This document shows, piece by piece, positions 10,965 through 20,918 of a stretch of 64,000 nt of DNA (position 1 is its first letter; the number at the start of each line of letters is the position of its first letter). The position numbers and the translations under genes were made by a program. The stretch lies in contig JARWMV010000235.1 in NCBI GenBank assembly GCA_030998015.1, forward strand, positions 1,488,001-1,552,000, written 5' to 3'. The notes beneath the pieces were generated by a model that saw only the letters and a program-made list of their open reading frames with translations, made no database searches and had not been told where the DNA came from. Source of the stretch: Ceratorhiza oryzae-sativae. Taxonomy: Eukaryota; Basidiomycota; Agaricomycetes; Cantharellales; Ceratobasidiaceae.

Positions 10965-13341
10965 TTATATTTTAGGTTCCCCAAGGGTGGAATCAAGCCT
11001 CTCTAATGACCAAAACGAAGTCTGAAAATTGCGAAGAATAGTTAATGCTTGGCCCAGCCGGTACTGCAACCACGCACCTAGTCGCTTATTCCCCTTGTCT
11101 GTGGTGGTTGCGAGATAGTGGGCTTTCTCGTCCTTGGTCATCGCATTCCAGCGTGTAGCCTTCCACTTGTTGCGCTGGATGTAATAGAGCTTCACAAGGA
11201 AGAACAAGACGATGTTCCATACGCAAATGCCGATCAGAACCCTGTTGCCTTTGCTGTATTCAAGAGCGTTGTTAGAGTGCAAAAAATCCCGGGGAGGATA
11301 ATGAACTTACTGATAGTATGGCTTGTCAGCGTCGTTGTATACGTGGGTGGCAATGATGTTGCCTGCTTGTACGCAAATATTGTAGAGTGCAGCCGAAACC
11401 TTGAGACCCGAGATGCAGATCAGCCTCGGTTTATCCTGGAGTGCGAATCACAACTTACGGTACGCGTTCGCACAGTATTGGAGTTTGAGCTGTTCCATCC
11501 GACCAGAATAGGATGGGGATAAGGATAGCCGATCAAAAGAGTCAAAACTGTGAATCGTATCCAAGGATTCGTATGATCGGGCAATCGAGAAAGCGCGATG
11601 AAAAGCGGGAGCATCCAAATGTTTCCAATACCAGAAACGATCGATCGCTCTTTTGTGATACGACTCAGCTGCACGAGGGGTCATAATTACTTCTATGCGC
11701 GCAAGATTCCGTAAGAAGTGTGTCTCACCTGAGCCAGGAGAAGGTTGTTGATAATGAACAGGACGCTCGATGGTATGGTTAACAAATTACTATTGAAAGT
11801 GTTGAACCCCAAGCTCCTCAGCGTGAGCGTCAGGTACGCATTCGGCGGCGTACTTTAAGTTATTTCATTAATCTGACAGCATGAAAAGCATGTCTCGAAA
11901 CTTACGGTGGAATATATGCGCAAAGGCCGATAAGATAGAGGCCCCAGTTGTCATAATCGGTGATAGACGCCCAGAAGTCTGAGAGCCGAAGCGCCTGCCT
12001 GTTGTGCATATCTCCCTTGGAAGGGTCGTCTCTGGAAACAGCCATATGCACGGGTGAGATACGCTTTATTGCTAGATAGTTTTCCGTACCTCAGAATCCG
12101 GTTGACCATGATAACCTCTTCACGTTCAGAGAACCACCCGTCCTTTCCTCGCAGAATGCCTTTTGTTTGAGTTGGACTTGCAGGGAGCCAAAAGAACGAG
12201 AATACGCCGATTGCCGCTGTGATAGCACCTTCGATCAGGAAAAGATAGCGCCAGCCCTCCCACCCATGGATTCCTCTGAAAATAGTAAAATTAACAAAAA
12301 TTCTGAGCGATAAAACTCATACAGTCGTACCGCATACGAAGAATACCATATCCCAAAAGGGCCCCAGAAATATTCGTCAAGGTAAGGGATACCCAGAAGA
12401 ATGAAAGCCGAACAGGAAGCTCGTCGCCTTTGTAAAAATATGACAGGAAAAGGACCATATCTATCAGATGGGTAGCGTGATGAATATTGTAGAATACTTG
12501 TCACAGTAGGAACCAACTAACCTGGGATAAAACCTCCCTCCAGAAGCCCAAGCAAACAACGCGTAGCGAAGAAGCTTCCCTTACTGTTCAGCTTGCATTG
12601 AGCCATTGCGACGATAGACCACAAGACGCTGCCCACACTTGATATCAATGCCTCGTTCCAGAATTTCAAACAAATTACACACAGTTGGATTGGAAGCCAC
12701 ACGTCTGGGCCCAGACGTTTTGAGACGAGTTGAGAAGGAAGCTCTGCACACATAAACGATAAATAAAATATCTAAATAATACATAAGTAACTCATTGAAG
12801 CCACGTAAGGGCGAATTACAGCGTACCATCTGTCCGTTATTATAGTCGTTGGTGTTGAGATGTAAGTCCTTGAGGAAGTTGTCTGACAAGGCCGCACTAA
12901 TATTTCCTAGAACCAATCCTCAGTATACCAAGCGAGGGACGGAACAATCACGAGACTACAAACCTCGATCCAGCTGAAGAGCAAAGAACATAACACAACA
13001 CCATATCATGATCTTTATATCAATCTTGCGTACGAGGCGGCGCTCCTCGGCCTCTGTCCAAGTCGCCTTTGGATCGAATCTATGTTGCAGGGATAAGATG
13101 ATGCATAGTTTCAACCAAGAGTCTAGACCTACCGATGCAGGCCCTCGTACTCCGGAATGGGTACAAAGTATTTGCCCAGTTGGGGGTCCTCAAAGATATG
13201 GTCGCCATCAAAAGTGCTGCTAATCGACCCAGGGATTTCACCAGCTGCCGCAAGGGCTTGGGGGTCCTTGCTGTCGACACTCCCGGACTGCTTGTCGTCC
13301 AAGCTATCATTCGACACAGACGGGGCTTTTTTACCCGACAT
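10965..13341 (-). CDS. MFS transporter of the allantoate permease / anion:cation symporter (Dal5-like) family
   Basis: Plasma-membrane permease for a small, probably anionic or nitrogen/carbon-source solute. Start at 13341 (MSGKKAPSVSNDSLDD). The cytosolic N terminus contains FDPKATWTEAEERRLVRKID, the family hallmark before the first helix, then IMIWCCVMFFALQLDRGNI and SAALSDNFLKDLHL. Later come WSIVAMAQCKL, FFATRCLLGLLEGGFIP (the loop typical of this family), MVLFLSYFYKGDELPVRL, HGWEGWRYLFLIEG and FSFFWLPASPT. The C terminus reads WNAMTKDEKAHYLATTTDKGNKRL, ending at 10965. At least ten short introns are evident and those checked preserve frame. The substrate is not visible in the sequence; proximity to GlcNAc-6-P deacetylase and GlcNAc kinase suggests, but does not prove, amino-sugar uptake. 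Confidence 0.85.
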
Positions 13342-14171
13342 ATTAGAAGTCTGGACAAGGTCGAGGTGGGTCCCAAGCGGTGACGGGGCGCAGAAGACGA
13401 GCGACTGGCTTCCACCTCCCGAGGCCTTTAATGGCTGAAGCTCCGAGCTAGAGCTTCACCTGGCTTCACAGGAACCAGGGGAACGACCGGCAAATTTACG
13501 ACATAATCTCTCGGCCGGGTGCAGGATGGTGTGCTCAAGCCTCACGCTCGCACCACCGACCAACTGTCAGCCGTTGAGCCATTATCCGAGGTTCGATGCG
13601 TCTTTTTGGATATTCAAATATGCCGTTTGCAGACCTGGGAGTTTTAATAATCTTCCAAGCGAGCTTGGAGAGAGCAAATATAGGAATAAGGTCTTGTGCC
13701 ATTCGATGCAGGTATGGTGCAAGCGATAACGAAGGATGAACGTTAGTCACGTGGTCGGATGAATCTGGGGTGTTTTGTGGCTCGAGCAACTTGGCTCGAG
13801 CAAATATACTTTGATCTCGAACGGATTTACTCGGTTTCATGCCGAGCTCGCCATTCTGGCCTCAATGACGCTGAGATAACGAGATCCAGTTCCCCCTGAA
13901 GCTCTTTTCCAGCTCTTTGAAAGTGATCGAGACTGTCCGGCGTCAGGAACAGGCGATCCTAGGAAGCAAGACACGCACGGAATGGAGCGAAAGAACATGT
14001 GGCCCACAGCTGGGTCTACCTGGTGGAAACCCTTCCCAAAATAAATTATCCTTTTTTGGCTAATGTTCAATTCAAGGCCCGTCCTGCCGTCAAAGGGGGG
14101 GTCATAGAATGCCACTTACACCCGACATAAATGTGGAGCTCAGAATAAATAAAAAGGCAGAATTTACGATG
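13342..14171. other. Intergenic stretch between the permease and the inverted-repeat element
   Basis: About 830 bases. The first 150-200 are the probable promoter and leader of the permease, which is transcribed leftward. A 92-codon minus-strand frame (13837-14115) has no motif and no splice support. Nothing else recognised. Confidence 0.35.
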
Positions 14172-14226
14172 CACTGGAACTTGTGGTCGAATATACTTGC
14201 GCGTATTCGTGTTTTATTGCGTTATA
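14172..14226 (+). repeat. Left inverted repeat of the 1.3 kb element
   Basis: 55 bases beginning CACTGGAACTTGTGG and ending TTGCGTTATA. They match the reverse complement of 15431-15485. Confidence 0.7.
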
Positions 14227-15430
14227 CTTGCGCTGATATACTCGCGAGTTTTTGGGGCTAAAAGTGCGAGAATATTGCAATTATAGCTAGATGTTTCGAC
14301 AGGTTTTATACCAGCTAGCTACTAATACAGTCCCAGGAACATGTTTGCGTAGGAATCGCAGCCAAAACAAGTACAATGACATTAGTGGCCTCCAGGTGCA
14401 GTTTTCAACTGCAAAGGCGGTTCCCATCAAAATATCCCAACAAGAGGAGCAGTGGCACCTATCCTTAGAGAATAGCTTGTGAGAGCAAGACCCATGTGTA
14501 CCGACAACAGGGCCGTCGCCGTCAAGCGGTTGGGGATCACGTGATCTACGCTTTTTTTGGCATACATATTTAAGGACCTACACGAACACATGGTCGAACC
14601 GGTCACAGGGGGCACAAACAGCACGCCCGAAGCCAGATAAAGAACAGAACACGGGGGGTGAAACGGGGGACAGAGGTCAAACGGCCCGAAGGCGTACTGA
14701 GAACAGAGGGCGGTCACGAGGGACAAAACAAACGGGGAACTAAACACTGGAACGGTCACGGGGAAAGCGGAAAGCGCCCGAGTCCTTGAGGAAGTCGACG
14801 AGAGCCCACAGGCCCTTCATCATGACAAAAACCTTCGCCATTTCAATGGAGGGGGAGCCTTTACGTAGCAGCCAGCGTCACGTGATCTACGCGCGGTGCT
14901 GATCGATGATGCCGCGCACTGTAGACGGCTGTGGTGAACAGATTGTGCCTGTTACTTCGGTTATATGTTAGAAGAGCTTTATTTCGATGTGTATTAGCAC
15001 GCGTAATGCTACTAACCTGATAGCTTAAGTAGGGCAAATAAGTGCTGCCCATGGCCAATCGTGGTTGAGTTAAGGTTAGTAGAATTGAACAAGTTGAGTT
15101 GTGCGCACGGACCGCCAGAATATCTGCAGTAAAATGTTTCTCAAATATATTTGTTTGTGGTACGTGGTCATTAAAACTTCTAGATCACCAATTAATCAAT
15201 TTGCATCAACGCATTTACCCCACTTAGATCTAACTTTATTCATGGAAATATCGATCTCTCGCTGAAGGCACGTTTATGTTAACATAATTGCGAAGTTCTC
15301 GCGCTTTTATCGACACACGAGTTCCTTTAAAGGAAATGATTACAGTATAAACAGAAAAAATACTTCCCAAAAAAGGGCACCGTTGGCACTTTTCTTGGCC
15401 AAATACGAAGAAGTCACCCAAAAACGGTAT

Positions 15431-15485
15431 TATAACGCAATAAAACACGAATACGCGCAAGTATATTCGACCACAAGTTCCAGTG
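15431..15485 (-). repeat. Right inverted repeat of the 1.3 kb element
   Basis: 55 bases, reverse complement of 14172-14226. It lies just upstream (in plus-strand terms) of the CAAX peptide gene, so the element sits within about 150 bases of that gene's 3' end. Confidence 0.7.
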
Positions 15486-15633
15486 ATGATCTTTCAGGAC
15501 AAGCCTATCGACAAAATGCTATCGGACCGGAAACATTCCTCGTACAGGCTCTTCAAATAAATACACGCGGATAAATACTCAATCTCAAGCATAAATCAAT
15601 CGAACGAAATGATCTAGGTGAACGAATAAACGC

Positions 15634-15729
15634 CTAGGCGATGATGCAGTACTGGCTGCCGCTGCCGCTGTCGCCCTTGTCTTGGTCGACGGGCTCGGGA
15701 GTGTAGGTGTAAGTAGCGGTGGAATCCAT
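15634..15729 (-). CDS. Candidate lipopeptide mating-pheromone precursor (31 aa, CAAX)
   Basis: A 31-codon frame starting MDSTATYTYTPEP and ending SGSGSQYCIIA followed by TAG. The last four residues, C-I-I-A, form a CAAX prenylation box of the kind found on basidiomycete pheromone precursors. Those precursors also often start MD, are short, Thr/Pro/acidic in the middle and Gly/Ser-rich before the CAAX. In such precursors the Cys is farnesylated, AAX removed, and the N-terminal part cut at a charged site; here D-Q-D-K at residues ~15-18 could serve. A TATA-like CATAAAA lies 74 bases upstream and a pyrimidine-rich leader precedes the ATG, as in highly expressed fungal genes. No STE3-type receptor is visible in the window. 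Alternatives are another small prenylated peptide, or chance. Confidence 0.6.
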   Translation of the reverse strand: MDSTATYTYTPEPVDQDKGDSGSGSQYCIIA

Positions 15730-15802
15730 GTGTACGAGTACGAGTAGCCGAGTAGAGAGAAGCGTGTATTAGCTTGGAGAGACCAGTGAGCAGAGAGGGG
15801 AG

Positions 15803-15809
15803 TTTTATG
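15803..15809 (-). promoter_or_regulatory. TATA-like box of the CAAX peptide gene
   Basis: On the minus strand this reads CATAAAA, 74 bases before the ATG at 15729, followed by a C/T-rich stretch (CTCCCCTCTCTGCTCACTGG) typical of fungal core promoters. Confidence 0.45.
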
Positions 15810-16444
15810 TATGCATGAAGCATGGTCCTGTTACGTCCAACAATAAGACACCGTTCGGTGAGTGTGATGGTCGGTTTGTCTCGCAGTCATCAGTCACAGC
15901 CAGGTGCTACGCTGGTTTCATCACGGCCTCTAGAGTTAAGACCAATCGGACAAGCGGTGCCTGGATCTGAAAAGGTCTTTTCAGGAACACCTGTGGCAAG
16001 TTTTTAGTCACTTTTCAAATCTAAACAATAGGCGCTCGAATACAATACCTACGTTCTGCGCACCTCGTCAATTGTCATATGAAACTGTTTCCGTGGTTAT
16101 TGTCCAGAGGCCAATCAGGTAATCAACAATAGAATTGCCAAACAACTCAACTAAATGACGTAGACTTTGATCGTCACGAGGCGAATCTCAGATGCGTTTG
16201 ATGAGCAGGTTGTGGCGAGAGGATATTTCAAATTGCGTCGGGGTTTGTTTGTGCCTCGCTCAGTTTGTCTGGGAATGACGGTTCTGGCGAGTCAAGTTAA
16301 GCTATTGACAAGACATCCATAATCGCAAGTATTGTGCAGAGTCATAAATAACATTTTTCAACTCTTGTGAGGCTCAGACTGGAACAGAATTCGACGTAGA
16401 GCATAAACGCGACATGGTACAAGGCTTGCACACACCAACGTGGT
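15810..16444. other. Intergenic stretch between the CAAX peptide and GlcNAc kinase genes
   Basis: About 635 bases. It should contain upstream control sequence for the leftward CAAX peptide gene and the 3' end of the leftward kinase gene. No other gene or repeat was recognised. Confidence 0.35.
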
Positions 16445-17880
16445 TTATCCTGAAAAGCCAGTCGCAAGTCCAGCAGCACCACTCACGGCCGCGTCCTCGA
16501 CGTACACCACTCCAGCGACGATACCACGGCCCTCATCTCCACCCTCGACCTCCTCGGCTTCTCCATGTCCAACACCTAGTCCCTTGCGAATCCTCCCAAG
16601 CTCATCGACAATCAACGCACGATACTTTTGAATCCCCACCAGAGATCCACCAAAACACAGCAACGTCTGCTCGGCTCGAACAGCTTTGGACGAAACGTGC
16701 CACGCACTATGGTTCGGCGGGAACAAGAGATTGTTGATATGCTCAGCGAGCGAACGAGCGCACGTTCGGAGGACTTGGAGCGCGTCTGGGTCGCTGTCGT
16801 CGAACGCGCTGGAGAATATGAGTGGAGTGAGCGACGTGAGGCGGTGTTTGCGCTCGAGGAGGAAAATGTTCGAGTTGGTCTGTGCGCTATTCTTTGTGTT
16901 GGGAGGAGGGGTCGGGCTGATGTTCTCTGCTGGCGGGTCGACCATGATAGGTGGTGTGCTTGGTGAACTCGAGTTAACTGGCCGAGGGCTCGGGGGTGGA
17001 GCATTGGCGCTCACATCTTCAGAAGGGTGAAGTGGCGGCGGGTCTGCAGTGTACACGATGCTAAACAAATCGGGCGGGGACGTAATATCGAAATGCGTCA
17101 AGATGCGCGCGCGAAGGGTCGGTTTATTTGTAGCCGCGCTAAGCTCGGACTGGATATCCATCTGATGATCTACAGGACCACCATCAGCACACGACCAACA
17201 AAAAGATTAGACTGATCGAGAGCTAACCGTCTGTCGGAGCGTGCACAGACGCATGATCCCATTGCGCAAGCACATGCCGTACGGCAGTTCGACCAACAAA
17301 GAACCCGCTGCCTTCGTCGCCGAGGATCCAGCCCCATCCACCGCTCCGACCCAACTCGACCAACCCTCCTGGACCGCCTTCTCTGCGCTTGAAGCTCATG
17401 CAGTTGCTACCCGTACCGGCAATCACAACGATAGCCGAGCTAGCGGTTGGGTGCGAGCTAAGCGGCGAGGCGAGCAAATGGGTGTCGTTTGCGATAATGA
17501 GGTTTGAGAACGAGAGGGAGAGAAGGGAGGAGAGGTGTGGTTGGAGTGCGACGATGTCTGCTGGGCGGTCGCAGCCCGAGATACCGAACCAGGCGGCAGA
17601 GAGGAGGGGCGAAAGAGAGGGAAGAGTGATCTATTGGAGGTTATCAGCGTCCCATGGCGCAAGCGGCTCGGGGATTTTACCTGAGCCCGTACAGCATCAG
17701 AGAGAGCCGCCTGGACAGCGTCTTGACGGCCCGCAAAAACGCCGTCATCCCAACATCCATAAAGTTGGACGGGCCCCCCGAGCCGCGAGCAACAACATTT
17801 CCATCCTCGTCCCCGATAACGGCCGCAGTCTTGGTCCCACCACAGTCGACGCACAGAAATAGTCTTGGGTGGGACGACAT
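16445..17880 (-). CDS. N-acetylglucosamine kinase, BadF/BadG/BcrA/BcrD ATPase family (apparent 1-nt deletion)
   Basis: Phosphorylates GlcNAc with ATP, giving the substrate of the deacetylase 12 kb away. The N terminus MSSHPRLFLCVDCGGTKTAA contains the phosphate-1 motif (DxGGTKT), and GGPSNFMDVGM is the kinase signature. A frame break follows: one base must be restored in the A-run at 17735-17739 (plus strand) to continue as GRQDAVQAALSDAVRAQ, which then splices in phase to ITLPSLSPLLSAAWFGISG. IIANDTHLLAS and IVVIAGTGSNCMSF (phosphate-2 loop), then WGWILGDEGSG, are family motifs. The C terminus has LLCFGGSLVGIQKYR and YVEDAAVSGAAGLA. A Pro/Ser-rich insert lies near 16950-17030. An upstream in-frame Met at 17901 is the alternative start. 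Basidiomycetes with this type would not need the hexokinase-type kinase of yeasts. Confidence 0.85.
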
Positions 17881-18333
17881 ATGAACAGATAGTGATGACA
17901 CGCGCGAGATTTTTTATGAGAAATATTCGGTGATATAACCCTCGACGGAGCGGGTGGATACGGGCGAGATCTGTCGGGGATGAGCGTCGGTGCACATGCT
18001 GAGCTAGAGATCAGCGAGGTTCGAGCCAGAGCCGAGCTTGGCGGCTATCGCGGCGCTTCGCCAACGCTGGCTTATCATTGTCCCTCGTGGCATTTATCCA
18101 GCCGTATTGGAGTTATTATGGTTCTACGGGCACAACCATTTTTGCCCGTGATGAATTAGCACGTACTTGATACGGCGTTGAGCAGTGTGACAGAACCGAC
18201 TGTATTGATTTTGGTGAAGATCATGCACGTGACGTGATGTAGCCACCCGGAACTTGAGCTCGTTCTTATCCGCCACCACACCCCCGTTTCCTGTTTTCTC
18301 GATAGCCATCAGCTGTATCTCATTCTATACCAC
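17881..18333. other. Divergent promoter region
   Basis: About 450 bases between the leftward GlcNAc kinase start and the rightward beta-trefoil/coiled-coil gene, so it probably holds both promoters. No gene recognised. Confidence 0.4.
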
Positions 18334-19228
18334 ATGTCAAACCTAAGAGCGGGGACCTATGTCATCACGACTTCACCTTATGGACCCAAAGACATGGAGG
18401 AACTCAATACACGCCTGGGAACTTGGGATAAGGGTGATCGAGAGAGCCAGCAGGCATGTACAAAATCGTGAATGATTCTAACGCGATCAATGACGCTGTC
18501 CCATTTTATGAACGTGAAGTGGTACGTTATGCCAGTTGAAAAGGGGTATTTGATAAAAAATCGCCAATCTGGACGATATCTGGTCAACAATGAGACAATT
18601 GATAAGATCGAGGGCAGTCGGGTTTCAGTTGCAGAACCCCCAACGACATGGTCAATAGATCAACGTGGGAGGGATCAAACCCAATATAAGTAAGTGTTTG
18701 AACAACTTATGGCTTGTGTGATGCTCCATATGGCCGGGGCTAGAATTAGGCGTCAAGGCTATAGACACGCTCTTCAAACCCCCAGTGGATATCAGGCCGA
18801 GGTACTTCTGCCAGATCCATACTGATTGGGATAAGCTAATTGATTATATTTATTGAAAGGGACTTGTCCTGACTAGCAATGATTCTCATGGCTGGAAGTT
18901 TGAATTTATTGAGTTAGCTCTCTGTTCCTCTTGCATGAAATTCCTACTCATGCACAGTGCTCGTAGTAGCAGCACTGGTGAGATGGAACGAAATCAGGCC
19001 GCTCAAACAAGAGAAATACTGGCCGCAAAAGACTACGAAATCCAAGTACAGCGCGCACGCATAGATGGGCTGATCGCTGAATCATCCCAACTTCAACAAC
19101 AACTGGACAAAGAGTCTAGCGAGCTCAGGGCCGCGAAGCAGAGACTGAGATCCCAAGAGGCTGAGCTGTTAAGGCTTCGAGCTCCACAAGAGGGGCGTAC
19201 GGTGAGGGGCAATTTGGTCCAACAATAA
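18334..19228 (+). CDS. Beta-trefoil-like domain fused to a coiled coil, copy 1
   Basis: Exon 1 (MSNLRAGTYVITTSPYG ... GDRESQQ) is followed by an intron with a GC donor (CAG|gcatgt near 18454) and acceptor GAAG near 18522. Then come WYVMPVEKGYLIKNRQSGRY, IRRQGYRHALQTPSGYQAE and GLVLTSNDSHGWKFEFID across three more introns. The repeated hydrophobic-turn pattern (W-V, GYLIKN-SG-YL, W-I) resembles ricin-B-like lectins or fungal beta-trefoil protease inhibitors. From residue ~150 to the end it becomes a heptad-rich helix: REILAAKDYEIQVQRARIDG, then SSQLQQQLDKESSELRAAKQ. No signal peptide, so probably cytosolic. A paralogue with the same intron positions lies 2.6 kb downstream. Carbohydrate or protease binding is inferred only from fold resemblance. 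Confidence 0.65.
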
Positions 19229-20176
19229 GAATATGGGTATGATTTGTAGGCTGGGATGGGTGTCCTCGAAAGAGCGATATCTTCTATGGTCAGTTCGTAT
19301 TTGAAGCCTATGCGAATTCTCTAATTGCGTGGAAACAGCTGTATGGGGAACGAAGTGGTGTGCGAACAAACAATGCAGAATGAAATACGGGGCGATCTTT
19401 CCTTCGATTGATCCGTTTTTGTGATCTTTTGATGATTTCTAATTTGAATCAAAATGACCGGTTGATACACATGAACCAAGTAGCCTCGATCATACCCACG
19501 ATGCTGATATTTCTTGCAGATGCGCGAATTAGACTGGATAGGTAGTAATGAAAATACTCAGCGTTACGTATGCTCGAGGTTCGCCGGGGGGACATTATTT
19601 GCTGTTGTTTGCCCGTGTGGCTACGGTGTAGTCGTTGATATTTCACCCCCATATTGTATGCAATGTTCGTTCAGCGCACCGGAAAAGGTCGCAGGCTGAA
19701 AAAAATGTGCGAATGGACAATAATTGTGCGCGGCTCAGACAAAAGAGTCCAAGGATCGCACTCAAGTCTTTTGTGGGACATATCCAACTCCGTGGGACTT
19801 GAGGCAAGAGAGCAAGGGCTACGAACTGCATATGTAAGTAGGGGTTCCAAACTAGTTGTCGCTTACATCGATTATATTTATGCGGCATTAATGTCACAGA
19901 TATTAACCGAACCATTGGCTTGAACAAATGGGGTTCGGATGAGGGTGGTAGTGAGGTGGGATTGAACTCTGCGGTGAAGGGGTTTAGTCGTGACATGATA
20001 ATACGACACCTCTGTAGCTTTTCCGTTGGTCTTCAGCCCCATTGGGTTACACAACAAAGGTGGCGTTGCGAGAAGCTGAGGTTAGCGGTATTTGATATTA
20101 TCGCATCGATCATGAGACGGGGACAATCACACTAGTGACGAGACCGGAGAAGACGAGCAAAGACGAGCAAAATAAT

Positions 20177-20427
20177 TGAAGTTAAGGAATCAGCAGATTG
20201 CGGAAAACAACCGAGAGTTGGCACGGTTCACCAATGGAACTTATGAGAGGTCCTCACTGCTTGAACAAACCCAGAATGCCTTCCGGTGATCTCGGGAATC
20301 GCTTCGAGGACTCGGAAATGAGTCTTTGGGCGTCGAACTGGATAAGGCAAATGAAAATGTGGTCCATTGTTAGCAAAATATGGACGACATTCAAGAAAAG
20401 ATCTGTCAACTCAAGCAGTTGGTTTGA
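20177..20427 (+). pseudogene. Decayed coiled-coil remnant between the two tandem copies
   Basis: One frame reads LKLRNQQIAENNRELARF, SSLLEQTQNAFR, stop (20287-20289), SRESLRGLGNESLGVELDKA, stop (20371-20373), QNMDDIQEKICQLKQLV, stop. This is a coiled-coil helix interrupted by two in-frame stops and is similar in character to the C-terminal parts of the flanking genes. Upstream (about 19690-19830) a piece reading TYPTPWDLRQESKGYEL may be the matching trefoil remnant. The most economical explanation is a third tandem copy that has decayed. Confidence 0.45.
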
Positions 20428-20918
20428 GGGTGAGAATGCCTTTCGATTATTTATCCAACAACTTCAGCTAATTTTGGTCTCTATAACCATCGACCATATC
20501 AGCATACAGCCAAATAATATAGCATAATGCCACGTCGCTCAGTTCGCCGGGTTGATTGATCACTCTGTCCCCATTACTAACACCCAATCAAAATTGTTTC
20601 ATAGTGCCTACTGGTTTCGCCTGTCTCAATTGACAAGGACCTTCGGGTCAAGTTGGTGTACACTGATGTTCTGGGGTAATACCCAACTGCAGCTCATTAC
20701 TCATTTAGACAATTGCCGTGCTCGGCATTTGTTTTGACTTAGGATCGCATCGCATCGCTGATAGCATGATTGCATTTAAAAGAGTGGAAACACAGCTGAG
20801 CCTCAATTTGACTCGTCAGAGACAGCTGGCTCACCTCAGAACCACGTGGAAGCCCAGTTCCGATCGCACCCACCACCATCACTAGCCTATTGTACTTGAC
20901 TCCACCGCTGCTAGCCCC

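Larger units (their letters stand above)
14172..15485. mobile_element. 1.3 kb non-coding element bounded by 55-bp inverted repeats
   Basis: The 55 bases at 14172-14226 recur as an essentially perfect inverted copy at 15431-15485. Beyond the perfect part the similarity continues inward in degraded form (GTTTTTGGG ... AAAAGTGC on both arms). The interior has no credible open frame. It holds a G-run-rich tract (about 14600-14790) and two copies of CACGTGATCTACGC (about 14536 and 14878). This is the layout of a non-autonomous DNA transposon or of a foldback remnant. I could not identify a clear target-site duplication, so the exact ends and the superfamily are unknown. Confidence 0.5.

Noticed and set aside
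15614..15823. 69-codon minus-strand frame overlapping the CAAX peptide
   Set aside because: Same strand, shifted frame, Arg/His-rich and without a sensible C terminus; the 31-codon frame has the ordered CAAX end.
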